Origin: Paguma larvata
Taxonomy: Eukaryota; Chordata; Mammalia; Carnivora; Viverridae
Reading direction: 5' to 3'
DNA: 64,000 nt
NCBI GenBank assembly: GCA_030068075.1
Contig: CM057826.1
Span: forward strand, 96,647,804 to 96,711,803
Part shown: positions 36,121 to 46,300 of the stretch, piece by piece
Position numbering within the stretch: the first letter of the stretch is position 1
How the letters are laid out: the number at the start of each line of letters is the position of its first letter
Program-made: the position numbers and the translations under genes
Notes under the pieces: model-generated
Databases searched by the model: none
The model's input: only the letters and a program-made list of their open reading frames with translations
Told to the model about the DNA's origin: nothing

Positions 36121-37239
36121 GAGCTGAAAAGGTTTTGCCCAAGTGAATAACCTGTTTGGGCTCTTGGCTAAGCAGCGTTCAGCTTTGCTCGAGCTAACTC
36201 TTGTGTTGCTAACACTGGTCTCCTGACTTGTCCCCCATTCAATCAATATATAGGCTCTGGGCATTCTCTTTCAGACATCTTTGAACCTGCAGACTGCCAA
36301 CTTCCCTTCTATTTTAGTTTGAAAGCACCATGAGGCATGAATTGATGAGAACTGTCACACAAACCTGTCTCCGTTTACTCACGAGCTCAAATATTTAGAT
36401 TCTAAAGGAAGTGTGACTTTTCCTTTCTGTCTCTCTTTTTAACCACCTTGGAGGAGTGGGGGGATGAAGAACCTCACAGAAGAAAGGAATCCCCAAGAAA
36501 CAACTTTAGGAGCTGCGTGAGCCAGAAATTCAATATATTTAGGGCTCCCTTGTGAAAACACAAAAACAAAAATAAAAATGCCTCCCACTGCTTCAACATC
36601 TCTCTTCCTCTGATGCCCCCCACCACTCTCTTTAAAAACAAATGGAAAAAGCCAAGTGTTGATGACAGTCACTGGGGGGTTCGCGTATGTCCCAGTAAAG
36701 GAGAGGAATGCTCTTTCACAAAAGATGAGCTCTGTCTTGACTGACAAGTCCTTAAAAACAAAAACCACAAGCCATTCTGGTTGTGTGTGTGTGTGTGTAC
36801 ACACACTCATAGATAGGTGGGAGGAGGGCTCCACCAGAGTCTGGATTTGATTTGCAGGATTATAAATTATCGTAAATGTTTTGAGAAAAATTTGAGGATT
36901 TGGTGGATATTTGAGAATTAAAAGTTTTATTTGAGAGACATTTAAGGATCAAGAGTTGGCTTTTTTTTGTGAAGCATTTAGGGCAGATTCTGTCCCTAGC
37001 TACTTTCATCAGTCTCCCTTGTTCTAGGAAAGTTTGAAGCTCTTTAAAAGAGAAACTTACGCCTGAGATTCAGGAGTGGTGAGGAGCATGGTCTTACCTG
37101 TAAAGGAGAGAAAAAGGCAGATGAAATATCTCAAATACTGCTTGAAATTCTTACTTTAGAGGACCATGTTTCCCACGCTGAAATTTGAAGATTCTGTATG
37201 TTGTATACATATTTTTAAAACATCATACTAACTTTTGGA
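36121..37239. other. Unique stretch with a TG/CA microsatellite hairpin
   Basis: No gene is recognised. The 131-codon minus frame at 36,439-36,834 includes the microsatellite and is not convincing. Confidence 0.5.
36782..36807. repeat. (TG)n-(AC)n self-complementary microsatellite
   Basis: A run of TG repeats passes directly into 'tacacacac', so the two halves can pair as a hairpin. Confidence 0.85.
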
Positions 37240-37592
37240 CTATGTGGGGCAGTGTTTCTTTTTAATTTTTTTTTATTTAATAAATGTGATTGGTGTCTCA
37301 GTCTTAACTTCTTTGCTTGCAAAGGGGCAATACATCTTTGTGTGTGTGTGTGTTTCCTGTTCTGTAAATTGTTTGTTCATGTTGTTTTCCACATATGTAT
37401 TTTGGAGTTTTATGGGGGTTCTTAGCAATTCATAATTCCCCCTTTCTCATTATGGAATATTTCAGACAGAAGGAAAATAACATATATTTAGAGCTCCTTT
37501 ATAAACTTCCTACCCCTTCTTCCAGAGATAACCTCTTAAACTTGCTATCTGTCTTCCCTTTCCACATTTTAATATTTTTAGTCTTTGGTTAT

Positions 37593-37600
37593 CACACACA

Positions 37601-37647
<47 letters not shown>

Positions 37648-37649
37648 AA
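37593..37649. repeat. (CA)n microsatellite
   Basis: About 57 bp of CA repeats with only a few interruptions (one 'ga' near the left, one 'aa' near the right). The length suggests a polymorphic marker. Confidence 0.95.
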
Positions 37650-38989
37650 AGTGTTGATATTGTAAGTTTTTGTATTTTATCTGAATGATAATATACTAAA
37701 CAGCATTTTGCAAATGGCTCCTTTTAACCTCAATGTTATATTGCTAGATTTATCTCTTTTGATTCACTGTGAGATCCAGTTCATTCATTTAAATGGCCAA
37801 ATTGAATTTCACTGTATGAATATACCAAACTATGTTTTTCATCTGAGGAGCTCTTTATATGATTATATATATTAATCCTATTTTTGATTGAGGTGGGTAC
37901 ATGTGTGACTCCCACAAATGTGTTTCTCCATGTCTGCTTATTTAAAACTTTTTATTTCTACAGAGGTATAAACTTTTTATGGAGTTGAATCTGTTGATTT
38001 GTTTTCTCTCCAATTTCTTCTGTTGCTTCAAAGCATACAATGTGTTCACTCTCCCATAGAGCTAAGAAGTATTCATATTTTCTTGTACTTTTTCTGTGAT
38101 TTTTCTTTCTTTATTTAGTTTAATTTTTTGGTTACACTTAAAACTAGGGGGAGAGGTTTGGTACATAAAATACATGTACATAAATTCTCCTCTAATAGAG
38201 TATTCTGTTGTCCCCACAAGGCTTGTTAAATTCTACAGATCTTTGGTTATGACTTTTTTATATCACATATTATATTTTTGTGTACGATAAGATTTATTTG
38301 GAGGCATTCTATTCTATTTAACTGATATCTGTGTTTGGTGTTACTTCAGTATGTGGATCTTATTTTATTATTGTTGTCTTAAAATATATTTTCAGAGCTG
38401 ACATCCCCATTGCTTCTCTCCCTCAAAATATTCTTTGGCATTCCTACCCATTTATATTTCTTATCAATTTTATGAAGTTTCATAGAGTTTCCAGGAAAAT
38501 AGCAATGCACTTATTTTCTCTGGGTTTGGGTTAAAACTAACCATTAATTTTGGGAGAATTGACATTTCCTCTGTTTCACTCTTTTCTCCAAGGCAGTTTC
38601 CAGTTAATTCCTTTGTCTTTTCCTTTTAGCCAGTCATCTACCAAAACTGACATTTCAACTGATGAAATATTTATTCGTCTTGTTTTTAATCATCTTGTAT
38701 TATCTAAAATTTCCAAAATGACATTAATGTTATTGAGAACAACTTTGTTCTGGATTTTCATGTGAACAGGTCAGATGCATCTTTGCATAAATTGGAATAC
38801 TGCCTAAGAATGTATTCTGTTGTCCTTCAGTGCTTTAGGAGAACCTCTCTTTTTTCTCTTAGTGACTCTTCATAACATTCATTTATATCACTATATTCAA
38901 TATCTTTCTCTAGATTGTAGTAGTGTCCTTAAATTTTTCTCTAGATTTTAATGTCCTACAATTTTGGATTGTAATGTCCTTGAATGTTC

Positions 38990-39032
38990 TCTTCCTCCTC
39001 CTCCTCCTCCTCCTCCACCTCCTCCCTCCTCC
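38990..39032. repeat. (TCC)n/(CTC)n tract
   Basis: Trinucleotide pyrimidine repeats with one 'acc' interruption, inside an AT-rich L1-like region. Confidence 0.85.
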
Positions 39033-39602
39033 TTTTTATTCAATATATAATGTTCAATTCTGTTCCCCAACTTTTGCATTTTCAAAATATTATAATTTTT
39101 GGTTTGTTTATATGTATTGGGTTTGGTATCAGAATTGTGTTTGCTTCACCACGTAATCTGGGTAGCTTGGCATGCATGTGGTGGGACATCAGTCAGTGGG
39201 ACAGTGTGGCTTCCTTCTACCAGAGTGACTATCTTACGGGCGAGTTTGGGATAGAGCAGGACCCTGCCTTCTGCCCTCCTCTTGGGCACCAGCCTGCTCA
39301 CAGAGAGCATGCTTTCTGATCTATAAGTGTCAGCCATACATTTTATTGGGCAAGTTCCATGTGGGGAGCATGTGGTAATCCAGTGCCACCTGTGGCAAAG
39401 GATGTGGATCATTCTAATTCTAGGGTTTTGTTCTGAGAGATCTAAGCCACTTCCTTCAATACAGCATTTATTAGCAATAGTGATATAATTTTGATTTCCA
39501 TGTGTTTAGTTTCCTTACCTATCTCTCAGTTCTGACTTTTAGTGAGAAAGGAGTGTTATAGATTGGGCCTGTTCAAACCCCAATAGAATTTAAAAGAAAT
39601 TC

Positions 39603-39808
39603 ATCTCTTTTTTTATTTTGAGAGAGACAGAGAGAGTGCTCAAGTGTGCATGCAGGCAGGGGAGGGGCAGAGGGGGAGAAGGAACCTCAGGCAGGCTCTA
39701 TACCCAGTATAGAGCCCAAAGAAGGGCCTGATCTTACGACTGTGAGATCATGATCTGACTCAAAATTAAGAGGTGGACATTTACCCAACTGAGCCACCCA
39801 GGCACCCC
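39603..39808 (-). mobile_element. CAN-SINE, older subtype
   Basis: The head is at the right ('actgagccacccaggcaccc' on +). The body is of the older type ('gcaggctctatacccagtat'). The target duplication 'taaaagaaattc' lies at 39,591-39,602 and 39,809-39,820, exact. Confidence 0.94.
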
Positions 39809-40290
39809 TAAAAGAAATTCTAAAATGAGGATAAAATGGATGGAGGAAAAATAATATCAAAAGATAATGGATAGTGATGGTTGCACACTTCTGTGAATAT
39901 ACTAACATCATTAAAGTGTATATTTTAAATGTGTAAATTTTATGGTATGCAAATTATATCTCAATGAAGATGGTTTTTAAAAACATAACGGCTGAAAATG
40001 TTTCACAAGGAATGGAAGTCACTAATTATTTCAGAAATTACAGTGTAAATCAACATAAAGACATCCCCAGGCATATCATAATGAAAGAGAGAAACCCTTA
40101 AGACATAGAAAAGATCTTAAATGCTACCAAAGAACAATGGATAATCTAAAAAAAATAAAAAGGAATGGCAGCTTCTCAACACAAGCCAGAAGACAATAGA
40201 ATAATACCTGCAAAGTGCTGACAACTAGAATTCTATACCCAGCTAAACTATTGGGTCAAAAGTCAAGGTGAAATAAAGACCTTCTTATCC
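39809..40290 (+). mobile_element. L1-type LINE fragments, sense
   Basis: 39,821-39,975 looks like an old L1 3' end ('atagtgatggttgcacactt', 'gtaaattttatggtatgc'). 39,985-40,290 looks like another L1 internal piece ('gccagaagacaatagaataa', 'aattctatacccagctaaac', 'gtgaaataaagaccttctt'). The two pieces may come from different insertions. Confidence 0.65.
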
Positions 40291-40956
40291 TCTCTTATCT
40301 CTCTCATTCATTGCAGCACTATGATTTCAGTAAACCCTTTGACCTAGCAGGACCTCTATTCTATTCATTCTGGCATTTTTTTCCCTACCTCTCATACCCT
40401 GATATTCTCCTCTCTTTTCCACCTTACCCAACCAGAATTCCTCCATGTTGTCATCTATTTTCCTTAGTCCTACTCACTTGGAAAAACTATGATCCTACTT
40501 AAATCCAACTTTCCACCTACTCTGAGCCTACAGAAGGGAGACACAATCAATCTGACTGGCCCGTTTTAAATTCAGGACCACTAACCCCAAGTAAGCCCTT
40601 GATGCCCCCTGGCAGACACTATATTTCTCAATTCATGTATCTCATATTATCATATTTGACTATTTTATATCTTTCCCTTCGTTCTCAAATTCCCAACACC
40701 TCTTCCACATCCTCACTCACTGAAAACTTTGCTTTCCACTTCACTGAGAAAACTGAAGTAATCAGAGGAGAATTTCCAGATTCCCAACACTACTTTTGCC
40801 TTCCTCACAACCTGTGAGTTCACATATTCTTTCTTCTTACCTATTACTATTTATGACCTAGCCCTGCTTCCATCCAAAGCCAATCTCTCAACTTCAGAAC
40901 TAGGTGTTATTTCTTCTTGCTTACCTAAGGCTAGTAAAGGATATCTCTCCAGCAAC

Positions 40957-40957
<1 letters not shown>

Positions 40958-40987
<30 letters not shown>

Positions 40988-40998
40988 ACTCACTCACT
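40958..40998. repeat. (CT)n-(CACT)n microsatellite
   Basis: A pure CT run turns into CACT repeats. It lies inside the L2 relic. Confidence 0.9.
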
Positions 40999-41999
40999 AT
41001 TGGATCATTCCCAATATCACACACACATGTGGTTATTTCCTCCATCTTGAAAGAAACTTTCTTTTGACCCCATTTCCCCCATCAGCTCCCCCCAGTTACT
41101 CTGCTCGTCTTTATGCCAAAATTCTTTGAAAGCCATTGTCTACATTCACTTCAGTTCCTTTCTGTCCATTCTCTTGGAAATGCAGATTTTCATCAGGTTT
41201 TCATCCACAGCACTCCACTGAAATCATCCTCTTCCAATCCTCTAAATGACTACTTTCAACATATCTGTACTCAGTCTCTCCACAGCATTTAAACACAGTC
41301 GATCACTCCCTTCTGTTTGATACCCTTTCTTTACTTGGCTTCTGGGATGCTTCACTCTCTTGGTGACCTTCTACATCACTGTTTATTCCTCAGTCTCCTT
41401 CACTGGTTCTCCCTATTTTCCCTAACTTCTCAATATTGGAGCGCCGCCATTGCTCAGCTTTGCATCCCCTTCTCTTTCTCTAACTATACTTATTCCTTCA
41501 TTGTTCTCACTTAGTCACATGGCTTTACATGCCATTAATATTCAACAAGGGACAAATTTCTATTTCTAGACTAGACGTCTCCCCTGTGTCCCAGGCTCAC
41601 ATATCGAACTCCCTAATAGACATCTTCACTTGGATATCCAACAGAAACCTCAAATTTAACATGACCAAAATGGAAATTCTGACCTTCTCCCACCAACCTA
41701 TTCCATCTTGGTCTTCCTCATCTTGGTTGTAAGCGATGTCATCTTTTGGTAGCTCAACCCTAAAATTTTACAGTCTGAAACTCTTTTCTCCTGTGTTCCA
41801 CATCTAATCCATCATGAAGTTCCTGTGGCTGTACCTCAAAATATATCTAAAATCTGACCATTTATCACTACTTGCACTGCTACTACCGTACTTTGAGTTT
41901 CTGTCTCCCACTTGGACTCCTATAATAGCCTCCTGCCTGGTCTCCCTGCATCACCTTACTTCTGCACCCCTGATGTTCTTTAAAAAGTAAGCCAGGCCA

Positions 42000-42199
42000 G
42001 GGCACCTGGGTTGCTCAGTTGGTTAAGCATCTAACTTCAGCTCAGGTGATGATCTCACAGTTCATGAGTTCGAGCCCCACGTCAGGCTCTGTGCTGACAG
42101 CTCAGAGCCTTGAGCCCGCTTCAGATTCTCTCTCTCTCTCTCTCTCTCTCAAAAAAAAAAAAAAAGCATTAAAAAAAAGAAAAATTAGAAAAAAAAAAT
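42000..42199 (+). mobile_element. CAN-SINE (feliform tRNA-Lys type)
   Basis: The head 'gggcacctgggttgctcagt', the (CT)n run and a long interrupted A-tail are present. The target duplication 'gtaagccaggcca' at 41,987-41,999 and 42,200-42,212 has one difference. It is inserted in the L2 element. Confidence 0.95.
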
Positions 42200-42570
42200 G
42201 TAAGTCAGGCCATGTATTTCCAGCACTCAAACCTCCACAGGCCCACAAGGCAGAAGGCTTACACCATCCACACACCCTCCCCCCACACCTCGCCTCCACT
42301 TTGTCTCCAATCTCATCTTTGAGCCCCTTCCGCTTCCATCACCCTACGCCAGCCACAGCAGCCCACCCACAGTTCTTCCAATAGCCAGGCTCCCACCTTT
42401 GAGCTTCTGCTGTCTCTCTTTCCTCTATCTATAATGCTCTTCTCCAGGTGTCTGCATGGGTGATGCCCTCGTTTCACAGTTCTGCCCAAACGTTACTTCT
42501 TAAACTGGTCTTCTCTATTAAAAATTGCAAGTCATCCCCCATACTACCACTACACCCCTAATCACCATAC

Positions 42571-43535
42571 TCTGCTTTTTTAATGAGCTTTTTGAGATAA
42601 AATTCACATGCTATACAATTCACTCATTTAAAGTATAGAATTCAATGGTTTTTCACAGACTTGTACAAGCATCATCATAATCAATTTTAGAACATTTTCA
42701 TCATCCCAGAAGAAACACTGTACCCATTACAGGCATTGCCTATATCCCCCAATTTCCCCTCCTCCCTCAGCCCTTGGCAACCACCAACCTACTTTTTGTG
42801 TCTCAGGATTTGCTTATTCTGGACGTTTCACATCAATGGAGTTATATAATATGCGGTCCTTTGTGACTGGCTTTTTTCACTTAACATTAAGTTTTCAAGA
42901 TTTATCCATGCTGTATTAGTATTATTGTATGTATTAGTACTTCATTTCTTTTTATGGCTGAATAATATACCATTGTGTGGATATACCCCATTTCATTTAT
43001 CCATTCATAAGCTGATGGATGTTTGGGCTATTTCTGATTTGGGGCTATTATGAATAATGTTGCTATGAACATTTGTGTATAAAATTTTTTTAATGTTTAT
43101 TTATTTTTGAGAGAGGGAGAGAAACAGAGCGTGAGTGAGGGAGGGGCAGAGAGAGAGGGAGACACAGGATCTGAAGCAGACTCCAGGCTCTGAGCTGTCA
43201 GCACAGAGCCCGATGCGGGGCTTGAACTCACAGACCGCGAGATCATGACCTGAGCTGAAGTCGGATGCCCAACCAACCGGGCCACTCAGGTGCCCCATAT
43301 GAACATTTGTGTATAAGTTTTCATGTAGACATGTCTTCATTTTGGAGGGTATGTACCTAAGAGTTGAGTTGCCAGGTCATATGGTAAGTCCATGTTTAAC
43401 CTTTTGAGTAACTGACCATTTTCCGAAGTGGCTATACCACTTTATGTTTCTATTCACAATGTATGAAAGCTCCAATTCCTCCATATCTCCTCCCATGCTT
43501 GTTTTTGTCTATCTTTTTGGTATTTGCTTTATTTT
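42571..43535 (-). mobile_element. L1 LINE 3' region, antisense, nested in L2
   Basis: The antisense L1 3' text is clear: 'gagataaaattcacatgcta', 'cttggcaaccaccaacctac', 'ttgctatgaacatttgtgta' and 'gttgccaggtcatatggtaa'. The sequence on both sides is L2 3' text, so this L1 landed in the L2. It is itself split by the SINE at 43,083-43,298. Confidence 0.9.
43083..43298 (-). mobile_element. CAN-SINE (feliform tRNA-Lys type), nested in L1
   Basis: The 18-bp target duplication 'atgaacatttgtgtataa' is exact at 43,065-43,082 and 43,299-43,316, within L1 text. Head at the right, tail at the left. Exact duplications of this length point to a younger insertion. Confidence 0.97.
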
Positions 43536-43712
43536 GACCACAGCACTTACACTTTCTAACATACTATCTCATTTATTTCTTTCTTATAGCTTTTAATTGT
43601 CTTTCCATTACAATGTGACCTCCATGAAGGCAGGGATTTTTGCCACTTTTCATCTGTTTCGTTTACCGTTGAGACTGCCTGAGTGCTTATGTAGAAAGCA
43701 CTCGATACATTT

Positions 43713-43822
43713 TTAAGATTTTATTTTTTGTAAGTAACCTCCACACTCAACATGAGACTCAAAGTCATAACCCCGAGATCAAGAGTCACATGCTCTACCA
43801 ATTGAGCCAGCCAGGTGCCCCC
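43713..43822 (-). mobile_element. Short CAN-SINE near the L2 3' end
   Basis: On + the tail complement 'aagattttattttttgtaag' is followed by the head complement ending 'tgagccagccaggtgccccc'. There is no CT-rich body. The L2 3' end resumes immediately after it. Confidence 0.85.
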
Positions 43823-43855
43823 AGTCAATAAATATTTGTGGATTGGAACAGAATG

Positions 43856-45289
43856 CATTTAGTATAACAGAGTGAAAGGGGTAAGTATGAGTGAGTCTTG
43901 GCAGAATCAAAAATTTAAGTAAAATCTTAACAATGATGTAGATTAAGATGATAAAAACATGTGTACCTTAGACAATATAAGCTTAAAAAAAAAAAGAAAA
44001 AAGACAAAGCTAGCTACAGATTAGCCAGCAACTGGCCACAAGGGTCAAAGATTTCAAGGCAGTGTAAGGAAAAAGTCCGTAACTGAATTTTGCATCCTAC
44101 AGGGCCCATAGCTCATTAACTATGAAAGAAGCAGAAAAACAAATCAAGGGTCGGTTATCCTTCAGGAAGCCAGCAGACCAAATGGGTGCCAACTTGGCAC
44201 CAAGTTTTGTTATAACTTGGGCAGAGTCGTGTGCAGGCTTCTGCACAGGCACAGTGGGTCTTAGCAAAGCTAGAGTGGGAAGGAAAAGTAAACAGGAAGG
44301 AGAGGCGAGGGTGGGGAACTTTTAGCCTAGAGGCTTAGTGCAGTGCAGAATTCTTGTGAACTTTAGGCAGCAGCTGGTCCAAGGGGGTCCAATCCAGTGT
44401 GGAGCATGGATATTGAGTCAGGCAGTCAGCTCTCCCAGTAACCAGTTCATTACAGGGCCTGAGCCACTGGACAAGGTACAGAGAACAGGATCCTCTTCTG
44501 AGGTTTTCTGCATGAACCAGGCAGGGTGTCAGACCAACCAAATGGGTGGAAGGCAGGGTTCCAGCCCAGGGGACAGGGGGGAGGGTGTAGATTGAGGGGA
44601 GCTGGTCAGGGTGGCCAAGAAGTATATGGAATATATTGGAGGTGGGAAAGAGATGACAGGGGCCACAGCTTTACATATCTGGTACTTGTTTTGTTTTTTT
44701 AATATCTTAGTTCCGCCCCCCCCCCCCACAAGGGGAAAAGTCTGTCTGGCTCCAATAGGACTTTTACAGTCCCTATCTAAGTTTTGCATTCCCCACTGCA
44801 TCCTAGCAGGGCCCCTCAGAATACCCAATAAGCCTTTGTAATTTATAATTGAGCCCTGAATAAAGAGACTTTCCACAGTGCAGAATTTACATCCACACAG
44901 CCCTCCCAACACTTGCTTTCTTCCTTTAGGCAGCCCCAGATCGCCCCCAGGGCAGGACCGTGAGATTCACGGGACATCTGAACTCTGCCCACAACACTGT
45001 TTAACCCTACGGCTACCCCTCTGACTGCGCTGACCTTTGAGGTGGGGGGAGGCTAGAAAACCACCCTTCCTTTACTCCTCGTTATCCCACCCTGTCACCT
45101 CCATTTTCTACAAAACACATGTACGTTTAGGAGGAAAAAAAAAAAAACACGTCTTTCATCTGGGATGTGTTTTCTTTACCAGAGCAAGTGGGTGGGGAGG
45201 GGAGGGGGTACCAACGTGCCCAGCAGCAGGAGCACCTACAAAAACAATCCTCACATGGTGAGGCACGGAGGGAAAATCTTACTAAGGAA
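43856..45289. other. Start of a repeat-free stretch, no gene seen
   Basis: No SINE or LINE is recognised. A poly-C tract lies at about 44,715-44,728 and an A-run at 45,135-45,147. The 127-codon minus frame at 44,529-44,912 includes the poly-C tract and is not convincing. This begins the repeat-poor 43.9-51.7 kb region. Confidence 0.5.
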
Positions 45290-45384
45290 AGTGTCTTGCA
45301 AACTCCGGGATGGCTGGGCCGCTCACCGTGGGCAGTCCCGGGCGGTGAAGGAGGGCGGAGGGATGAAGGGAAAAGAGACGGAGA

Positions 45385-45413
45385 GGGGGAAGGGCAGGGG
45401 GAGGGGGAGGGGG
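45385..45413 (+). repeat. G-quadruplex-type run in CpG island 1
   Basis: Five G-tracts of 3-5 bases are separated by single A or short loops on the + strand. Such runs are common at island promoters. Confidence 0.75.
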
Positions 45414-45728
45414 CGGTCCCGAGCAATTCAATGGCGCTTTGATTTAACAACTCCAAGCCCTTTGAAAACATTTTGCCAAGAAAAGCTTGCCATCAACACG
45501 TATAATCTCTTATCAGAGGCCCCTGAAAGCCCGGGCCCCGGGGTTAATTCCCCCATCGCAATGAGTTTGAATCAGCTCTAAACCCGCAGTGACATGAAAG
45601 CGCCCGAGCTTCGGGCCGCACAGAACCCACTGCGATCCGCCGACCGGGGAGGATTACGGGGCCCGTTCCGCGGCGAGCTCGCCGGCGGGACGGGCAGGCT
45701 CAAAAGAAAAAGAATAATTAGGGATAAT

Positions 45729-45750
45729 TGCTTGTGTCCAAACACAAGCA
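45729..45750. repeat. Perfect 9-bp inverted repeat (hairpin)
   Basis: TGCTTGTGT (45,729-45,737), loop CCAA, ACACAAGCA (45,742-45,750). It directly follows two homeodomain-type cores. Confidence 0.9.
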
Positions 45751-46300
45751 TTAAGGCCCCCTGTTCCCCTTTGGGACTTTGTGAGCCAGAATGAAAGAGA
45801 CACCCCCTGTTTTGACAGCTGGACCGGCGGCCTGGATCCGTGACCGAGTGAGGAAGCGCTCCCGGCTGCTGGGAACGCGGCCGAGCCGGGCCGCGGGTGG
45901 GCAGGCGGCCGGCCGGGCGGAGTCCACGCGCGGGGCCCCGCTGTCGCGCTCGGCCCTCCCGGTGGTGGGGGGGGGGCGGATTGTCTCCCCCCACCCCAGC
46001 CCCTAGCCCCCGCGGCCTCGGAAGCCTGCTGCAGCCCAGCGGCCTGCGGCCGGGTTGGCGCCCCAGCCGCCCAAGCATCGATGCAGCAGCACCCGGGTCG
46101 TCACTCTATTAAAGTTTGCACACCGAGCCCCACGCGGTCTCCTGAGAGCCACCACCGTTCACAAACGCGAATATCTGATTCCACCTCGCTCGGCCTGGGG
46201 GCGCCGGGAGCCACGTTTGGAGACACCCGAGACCCAGGGTGGTCCCTGACACAACCGGCTGCGCCCTTAAAGCTGACGCCCGCTTAGGAGGCCTCCCTTG

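Larger units (their letters stand above)
37240..39160 (-). mobile_element. L1 LINE fragment, antisense
   Basis: AT-rich text with reverse-complement L1 landmarks: 'gagctctttatatgattata', 'ttttgggagaattgacattt' and 'tgtgtttggtgttacttcag'. It contains a (CA)n microsatellite at 37,593-37,649 and a (TCC)n tract at 38,990-39,032. It is old, and the boundaries and continuity are uncertain. Confidence 0.6.
40300..43855 (+). mobile_element. L2 LINE with degenerate ORF2 (reverse transcriptase), sense, multiply interrupted
   Basis: L2/CR1-type reverse-transcriptase text can be followed: around 41,285-41,330 'ccacagcatttaaacacagt' and 'cgatcactcccttctgttt' (relic of the AFDTVDHSLL-like block), and at 41,600-41,690 a frame reads SNRNLKFNMTKMEIL, a late ORF2 block. 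The 3' end follows at 43,620-43,660 ('cctccatgaaggcagggatt') and finishes in 'aataaatatttgtgg' at 43,826-43,840. The element is broken by a SINE (42,000-42,199), an antisense L1 with its own SINE (about 42,571-43,530) and a short SINE (43,713-43,822). Many stops and frameshifts make it inactive. Confidence 0.85.
45290..46300. promoter_or_regulatory. CpG island 1 with homeodomain-type sites and hairpin
   Basis: About 1 kb of high GC with frequent CpG (for example 'gcgatccgccgaccgggg', 'ttccgcggcgagctcgccgg', 'gcggccgagccgggccgcgg'). Inside it are AT-rich islets carrying plausible factor sites: TCF/LEF-like CTTTGAT at 45,437-45,443 and CTTTGAA at 45,460-45,466, GATA-type CTTATC at 45,509-45,514, TAATTA at 45,715-45,720 and TAATTG at 45,725-45,730, and TGACAG overlapping the E-box CAGCTG at 45,813-45,821. 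Overlapping open frames on both strands are GC-driven. It is likely a promoter or developmental enhancer island; the target gene is unknown. Confidence 0.7.

Noticed and set aside
37593..37649. CRISPR-like or other structured repeat array
   Set aside because: It is a simple CA dinucleotide microsatellite in a mammalian genome, without spacers.
41317..41732. Reverse-transcriptase-like frames as a functional gene
   Set aside because: They are short, frameshifted remnants of L2 ORF2 split by later insertions.
45530..45543. CCCGGG next to CCCCGGGG as a special palindrome
   Set aside because: Short GC palindromes are expected by chance in a CpG island.
45578..46078. 166-codon minus frame in CpG island 1
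   Set aside because: Pro/Arg/Gly-rich translation is typical of shadow frames in GC-rich islands, and there are overlapping plus-strand frames of similar quality.
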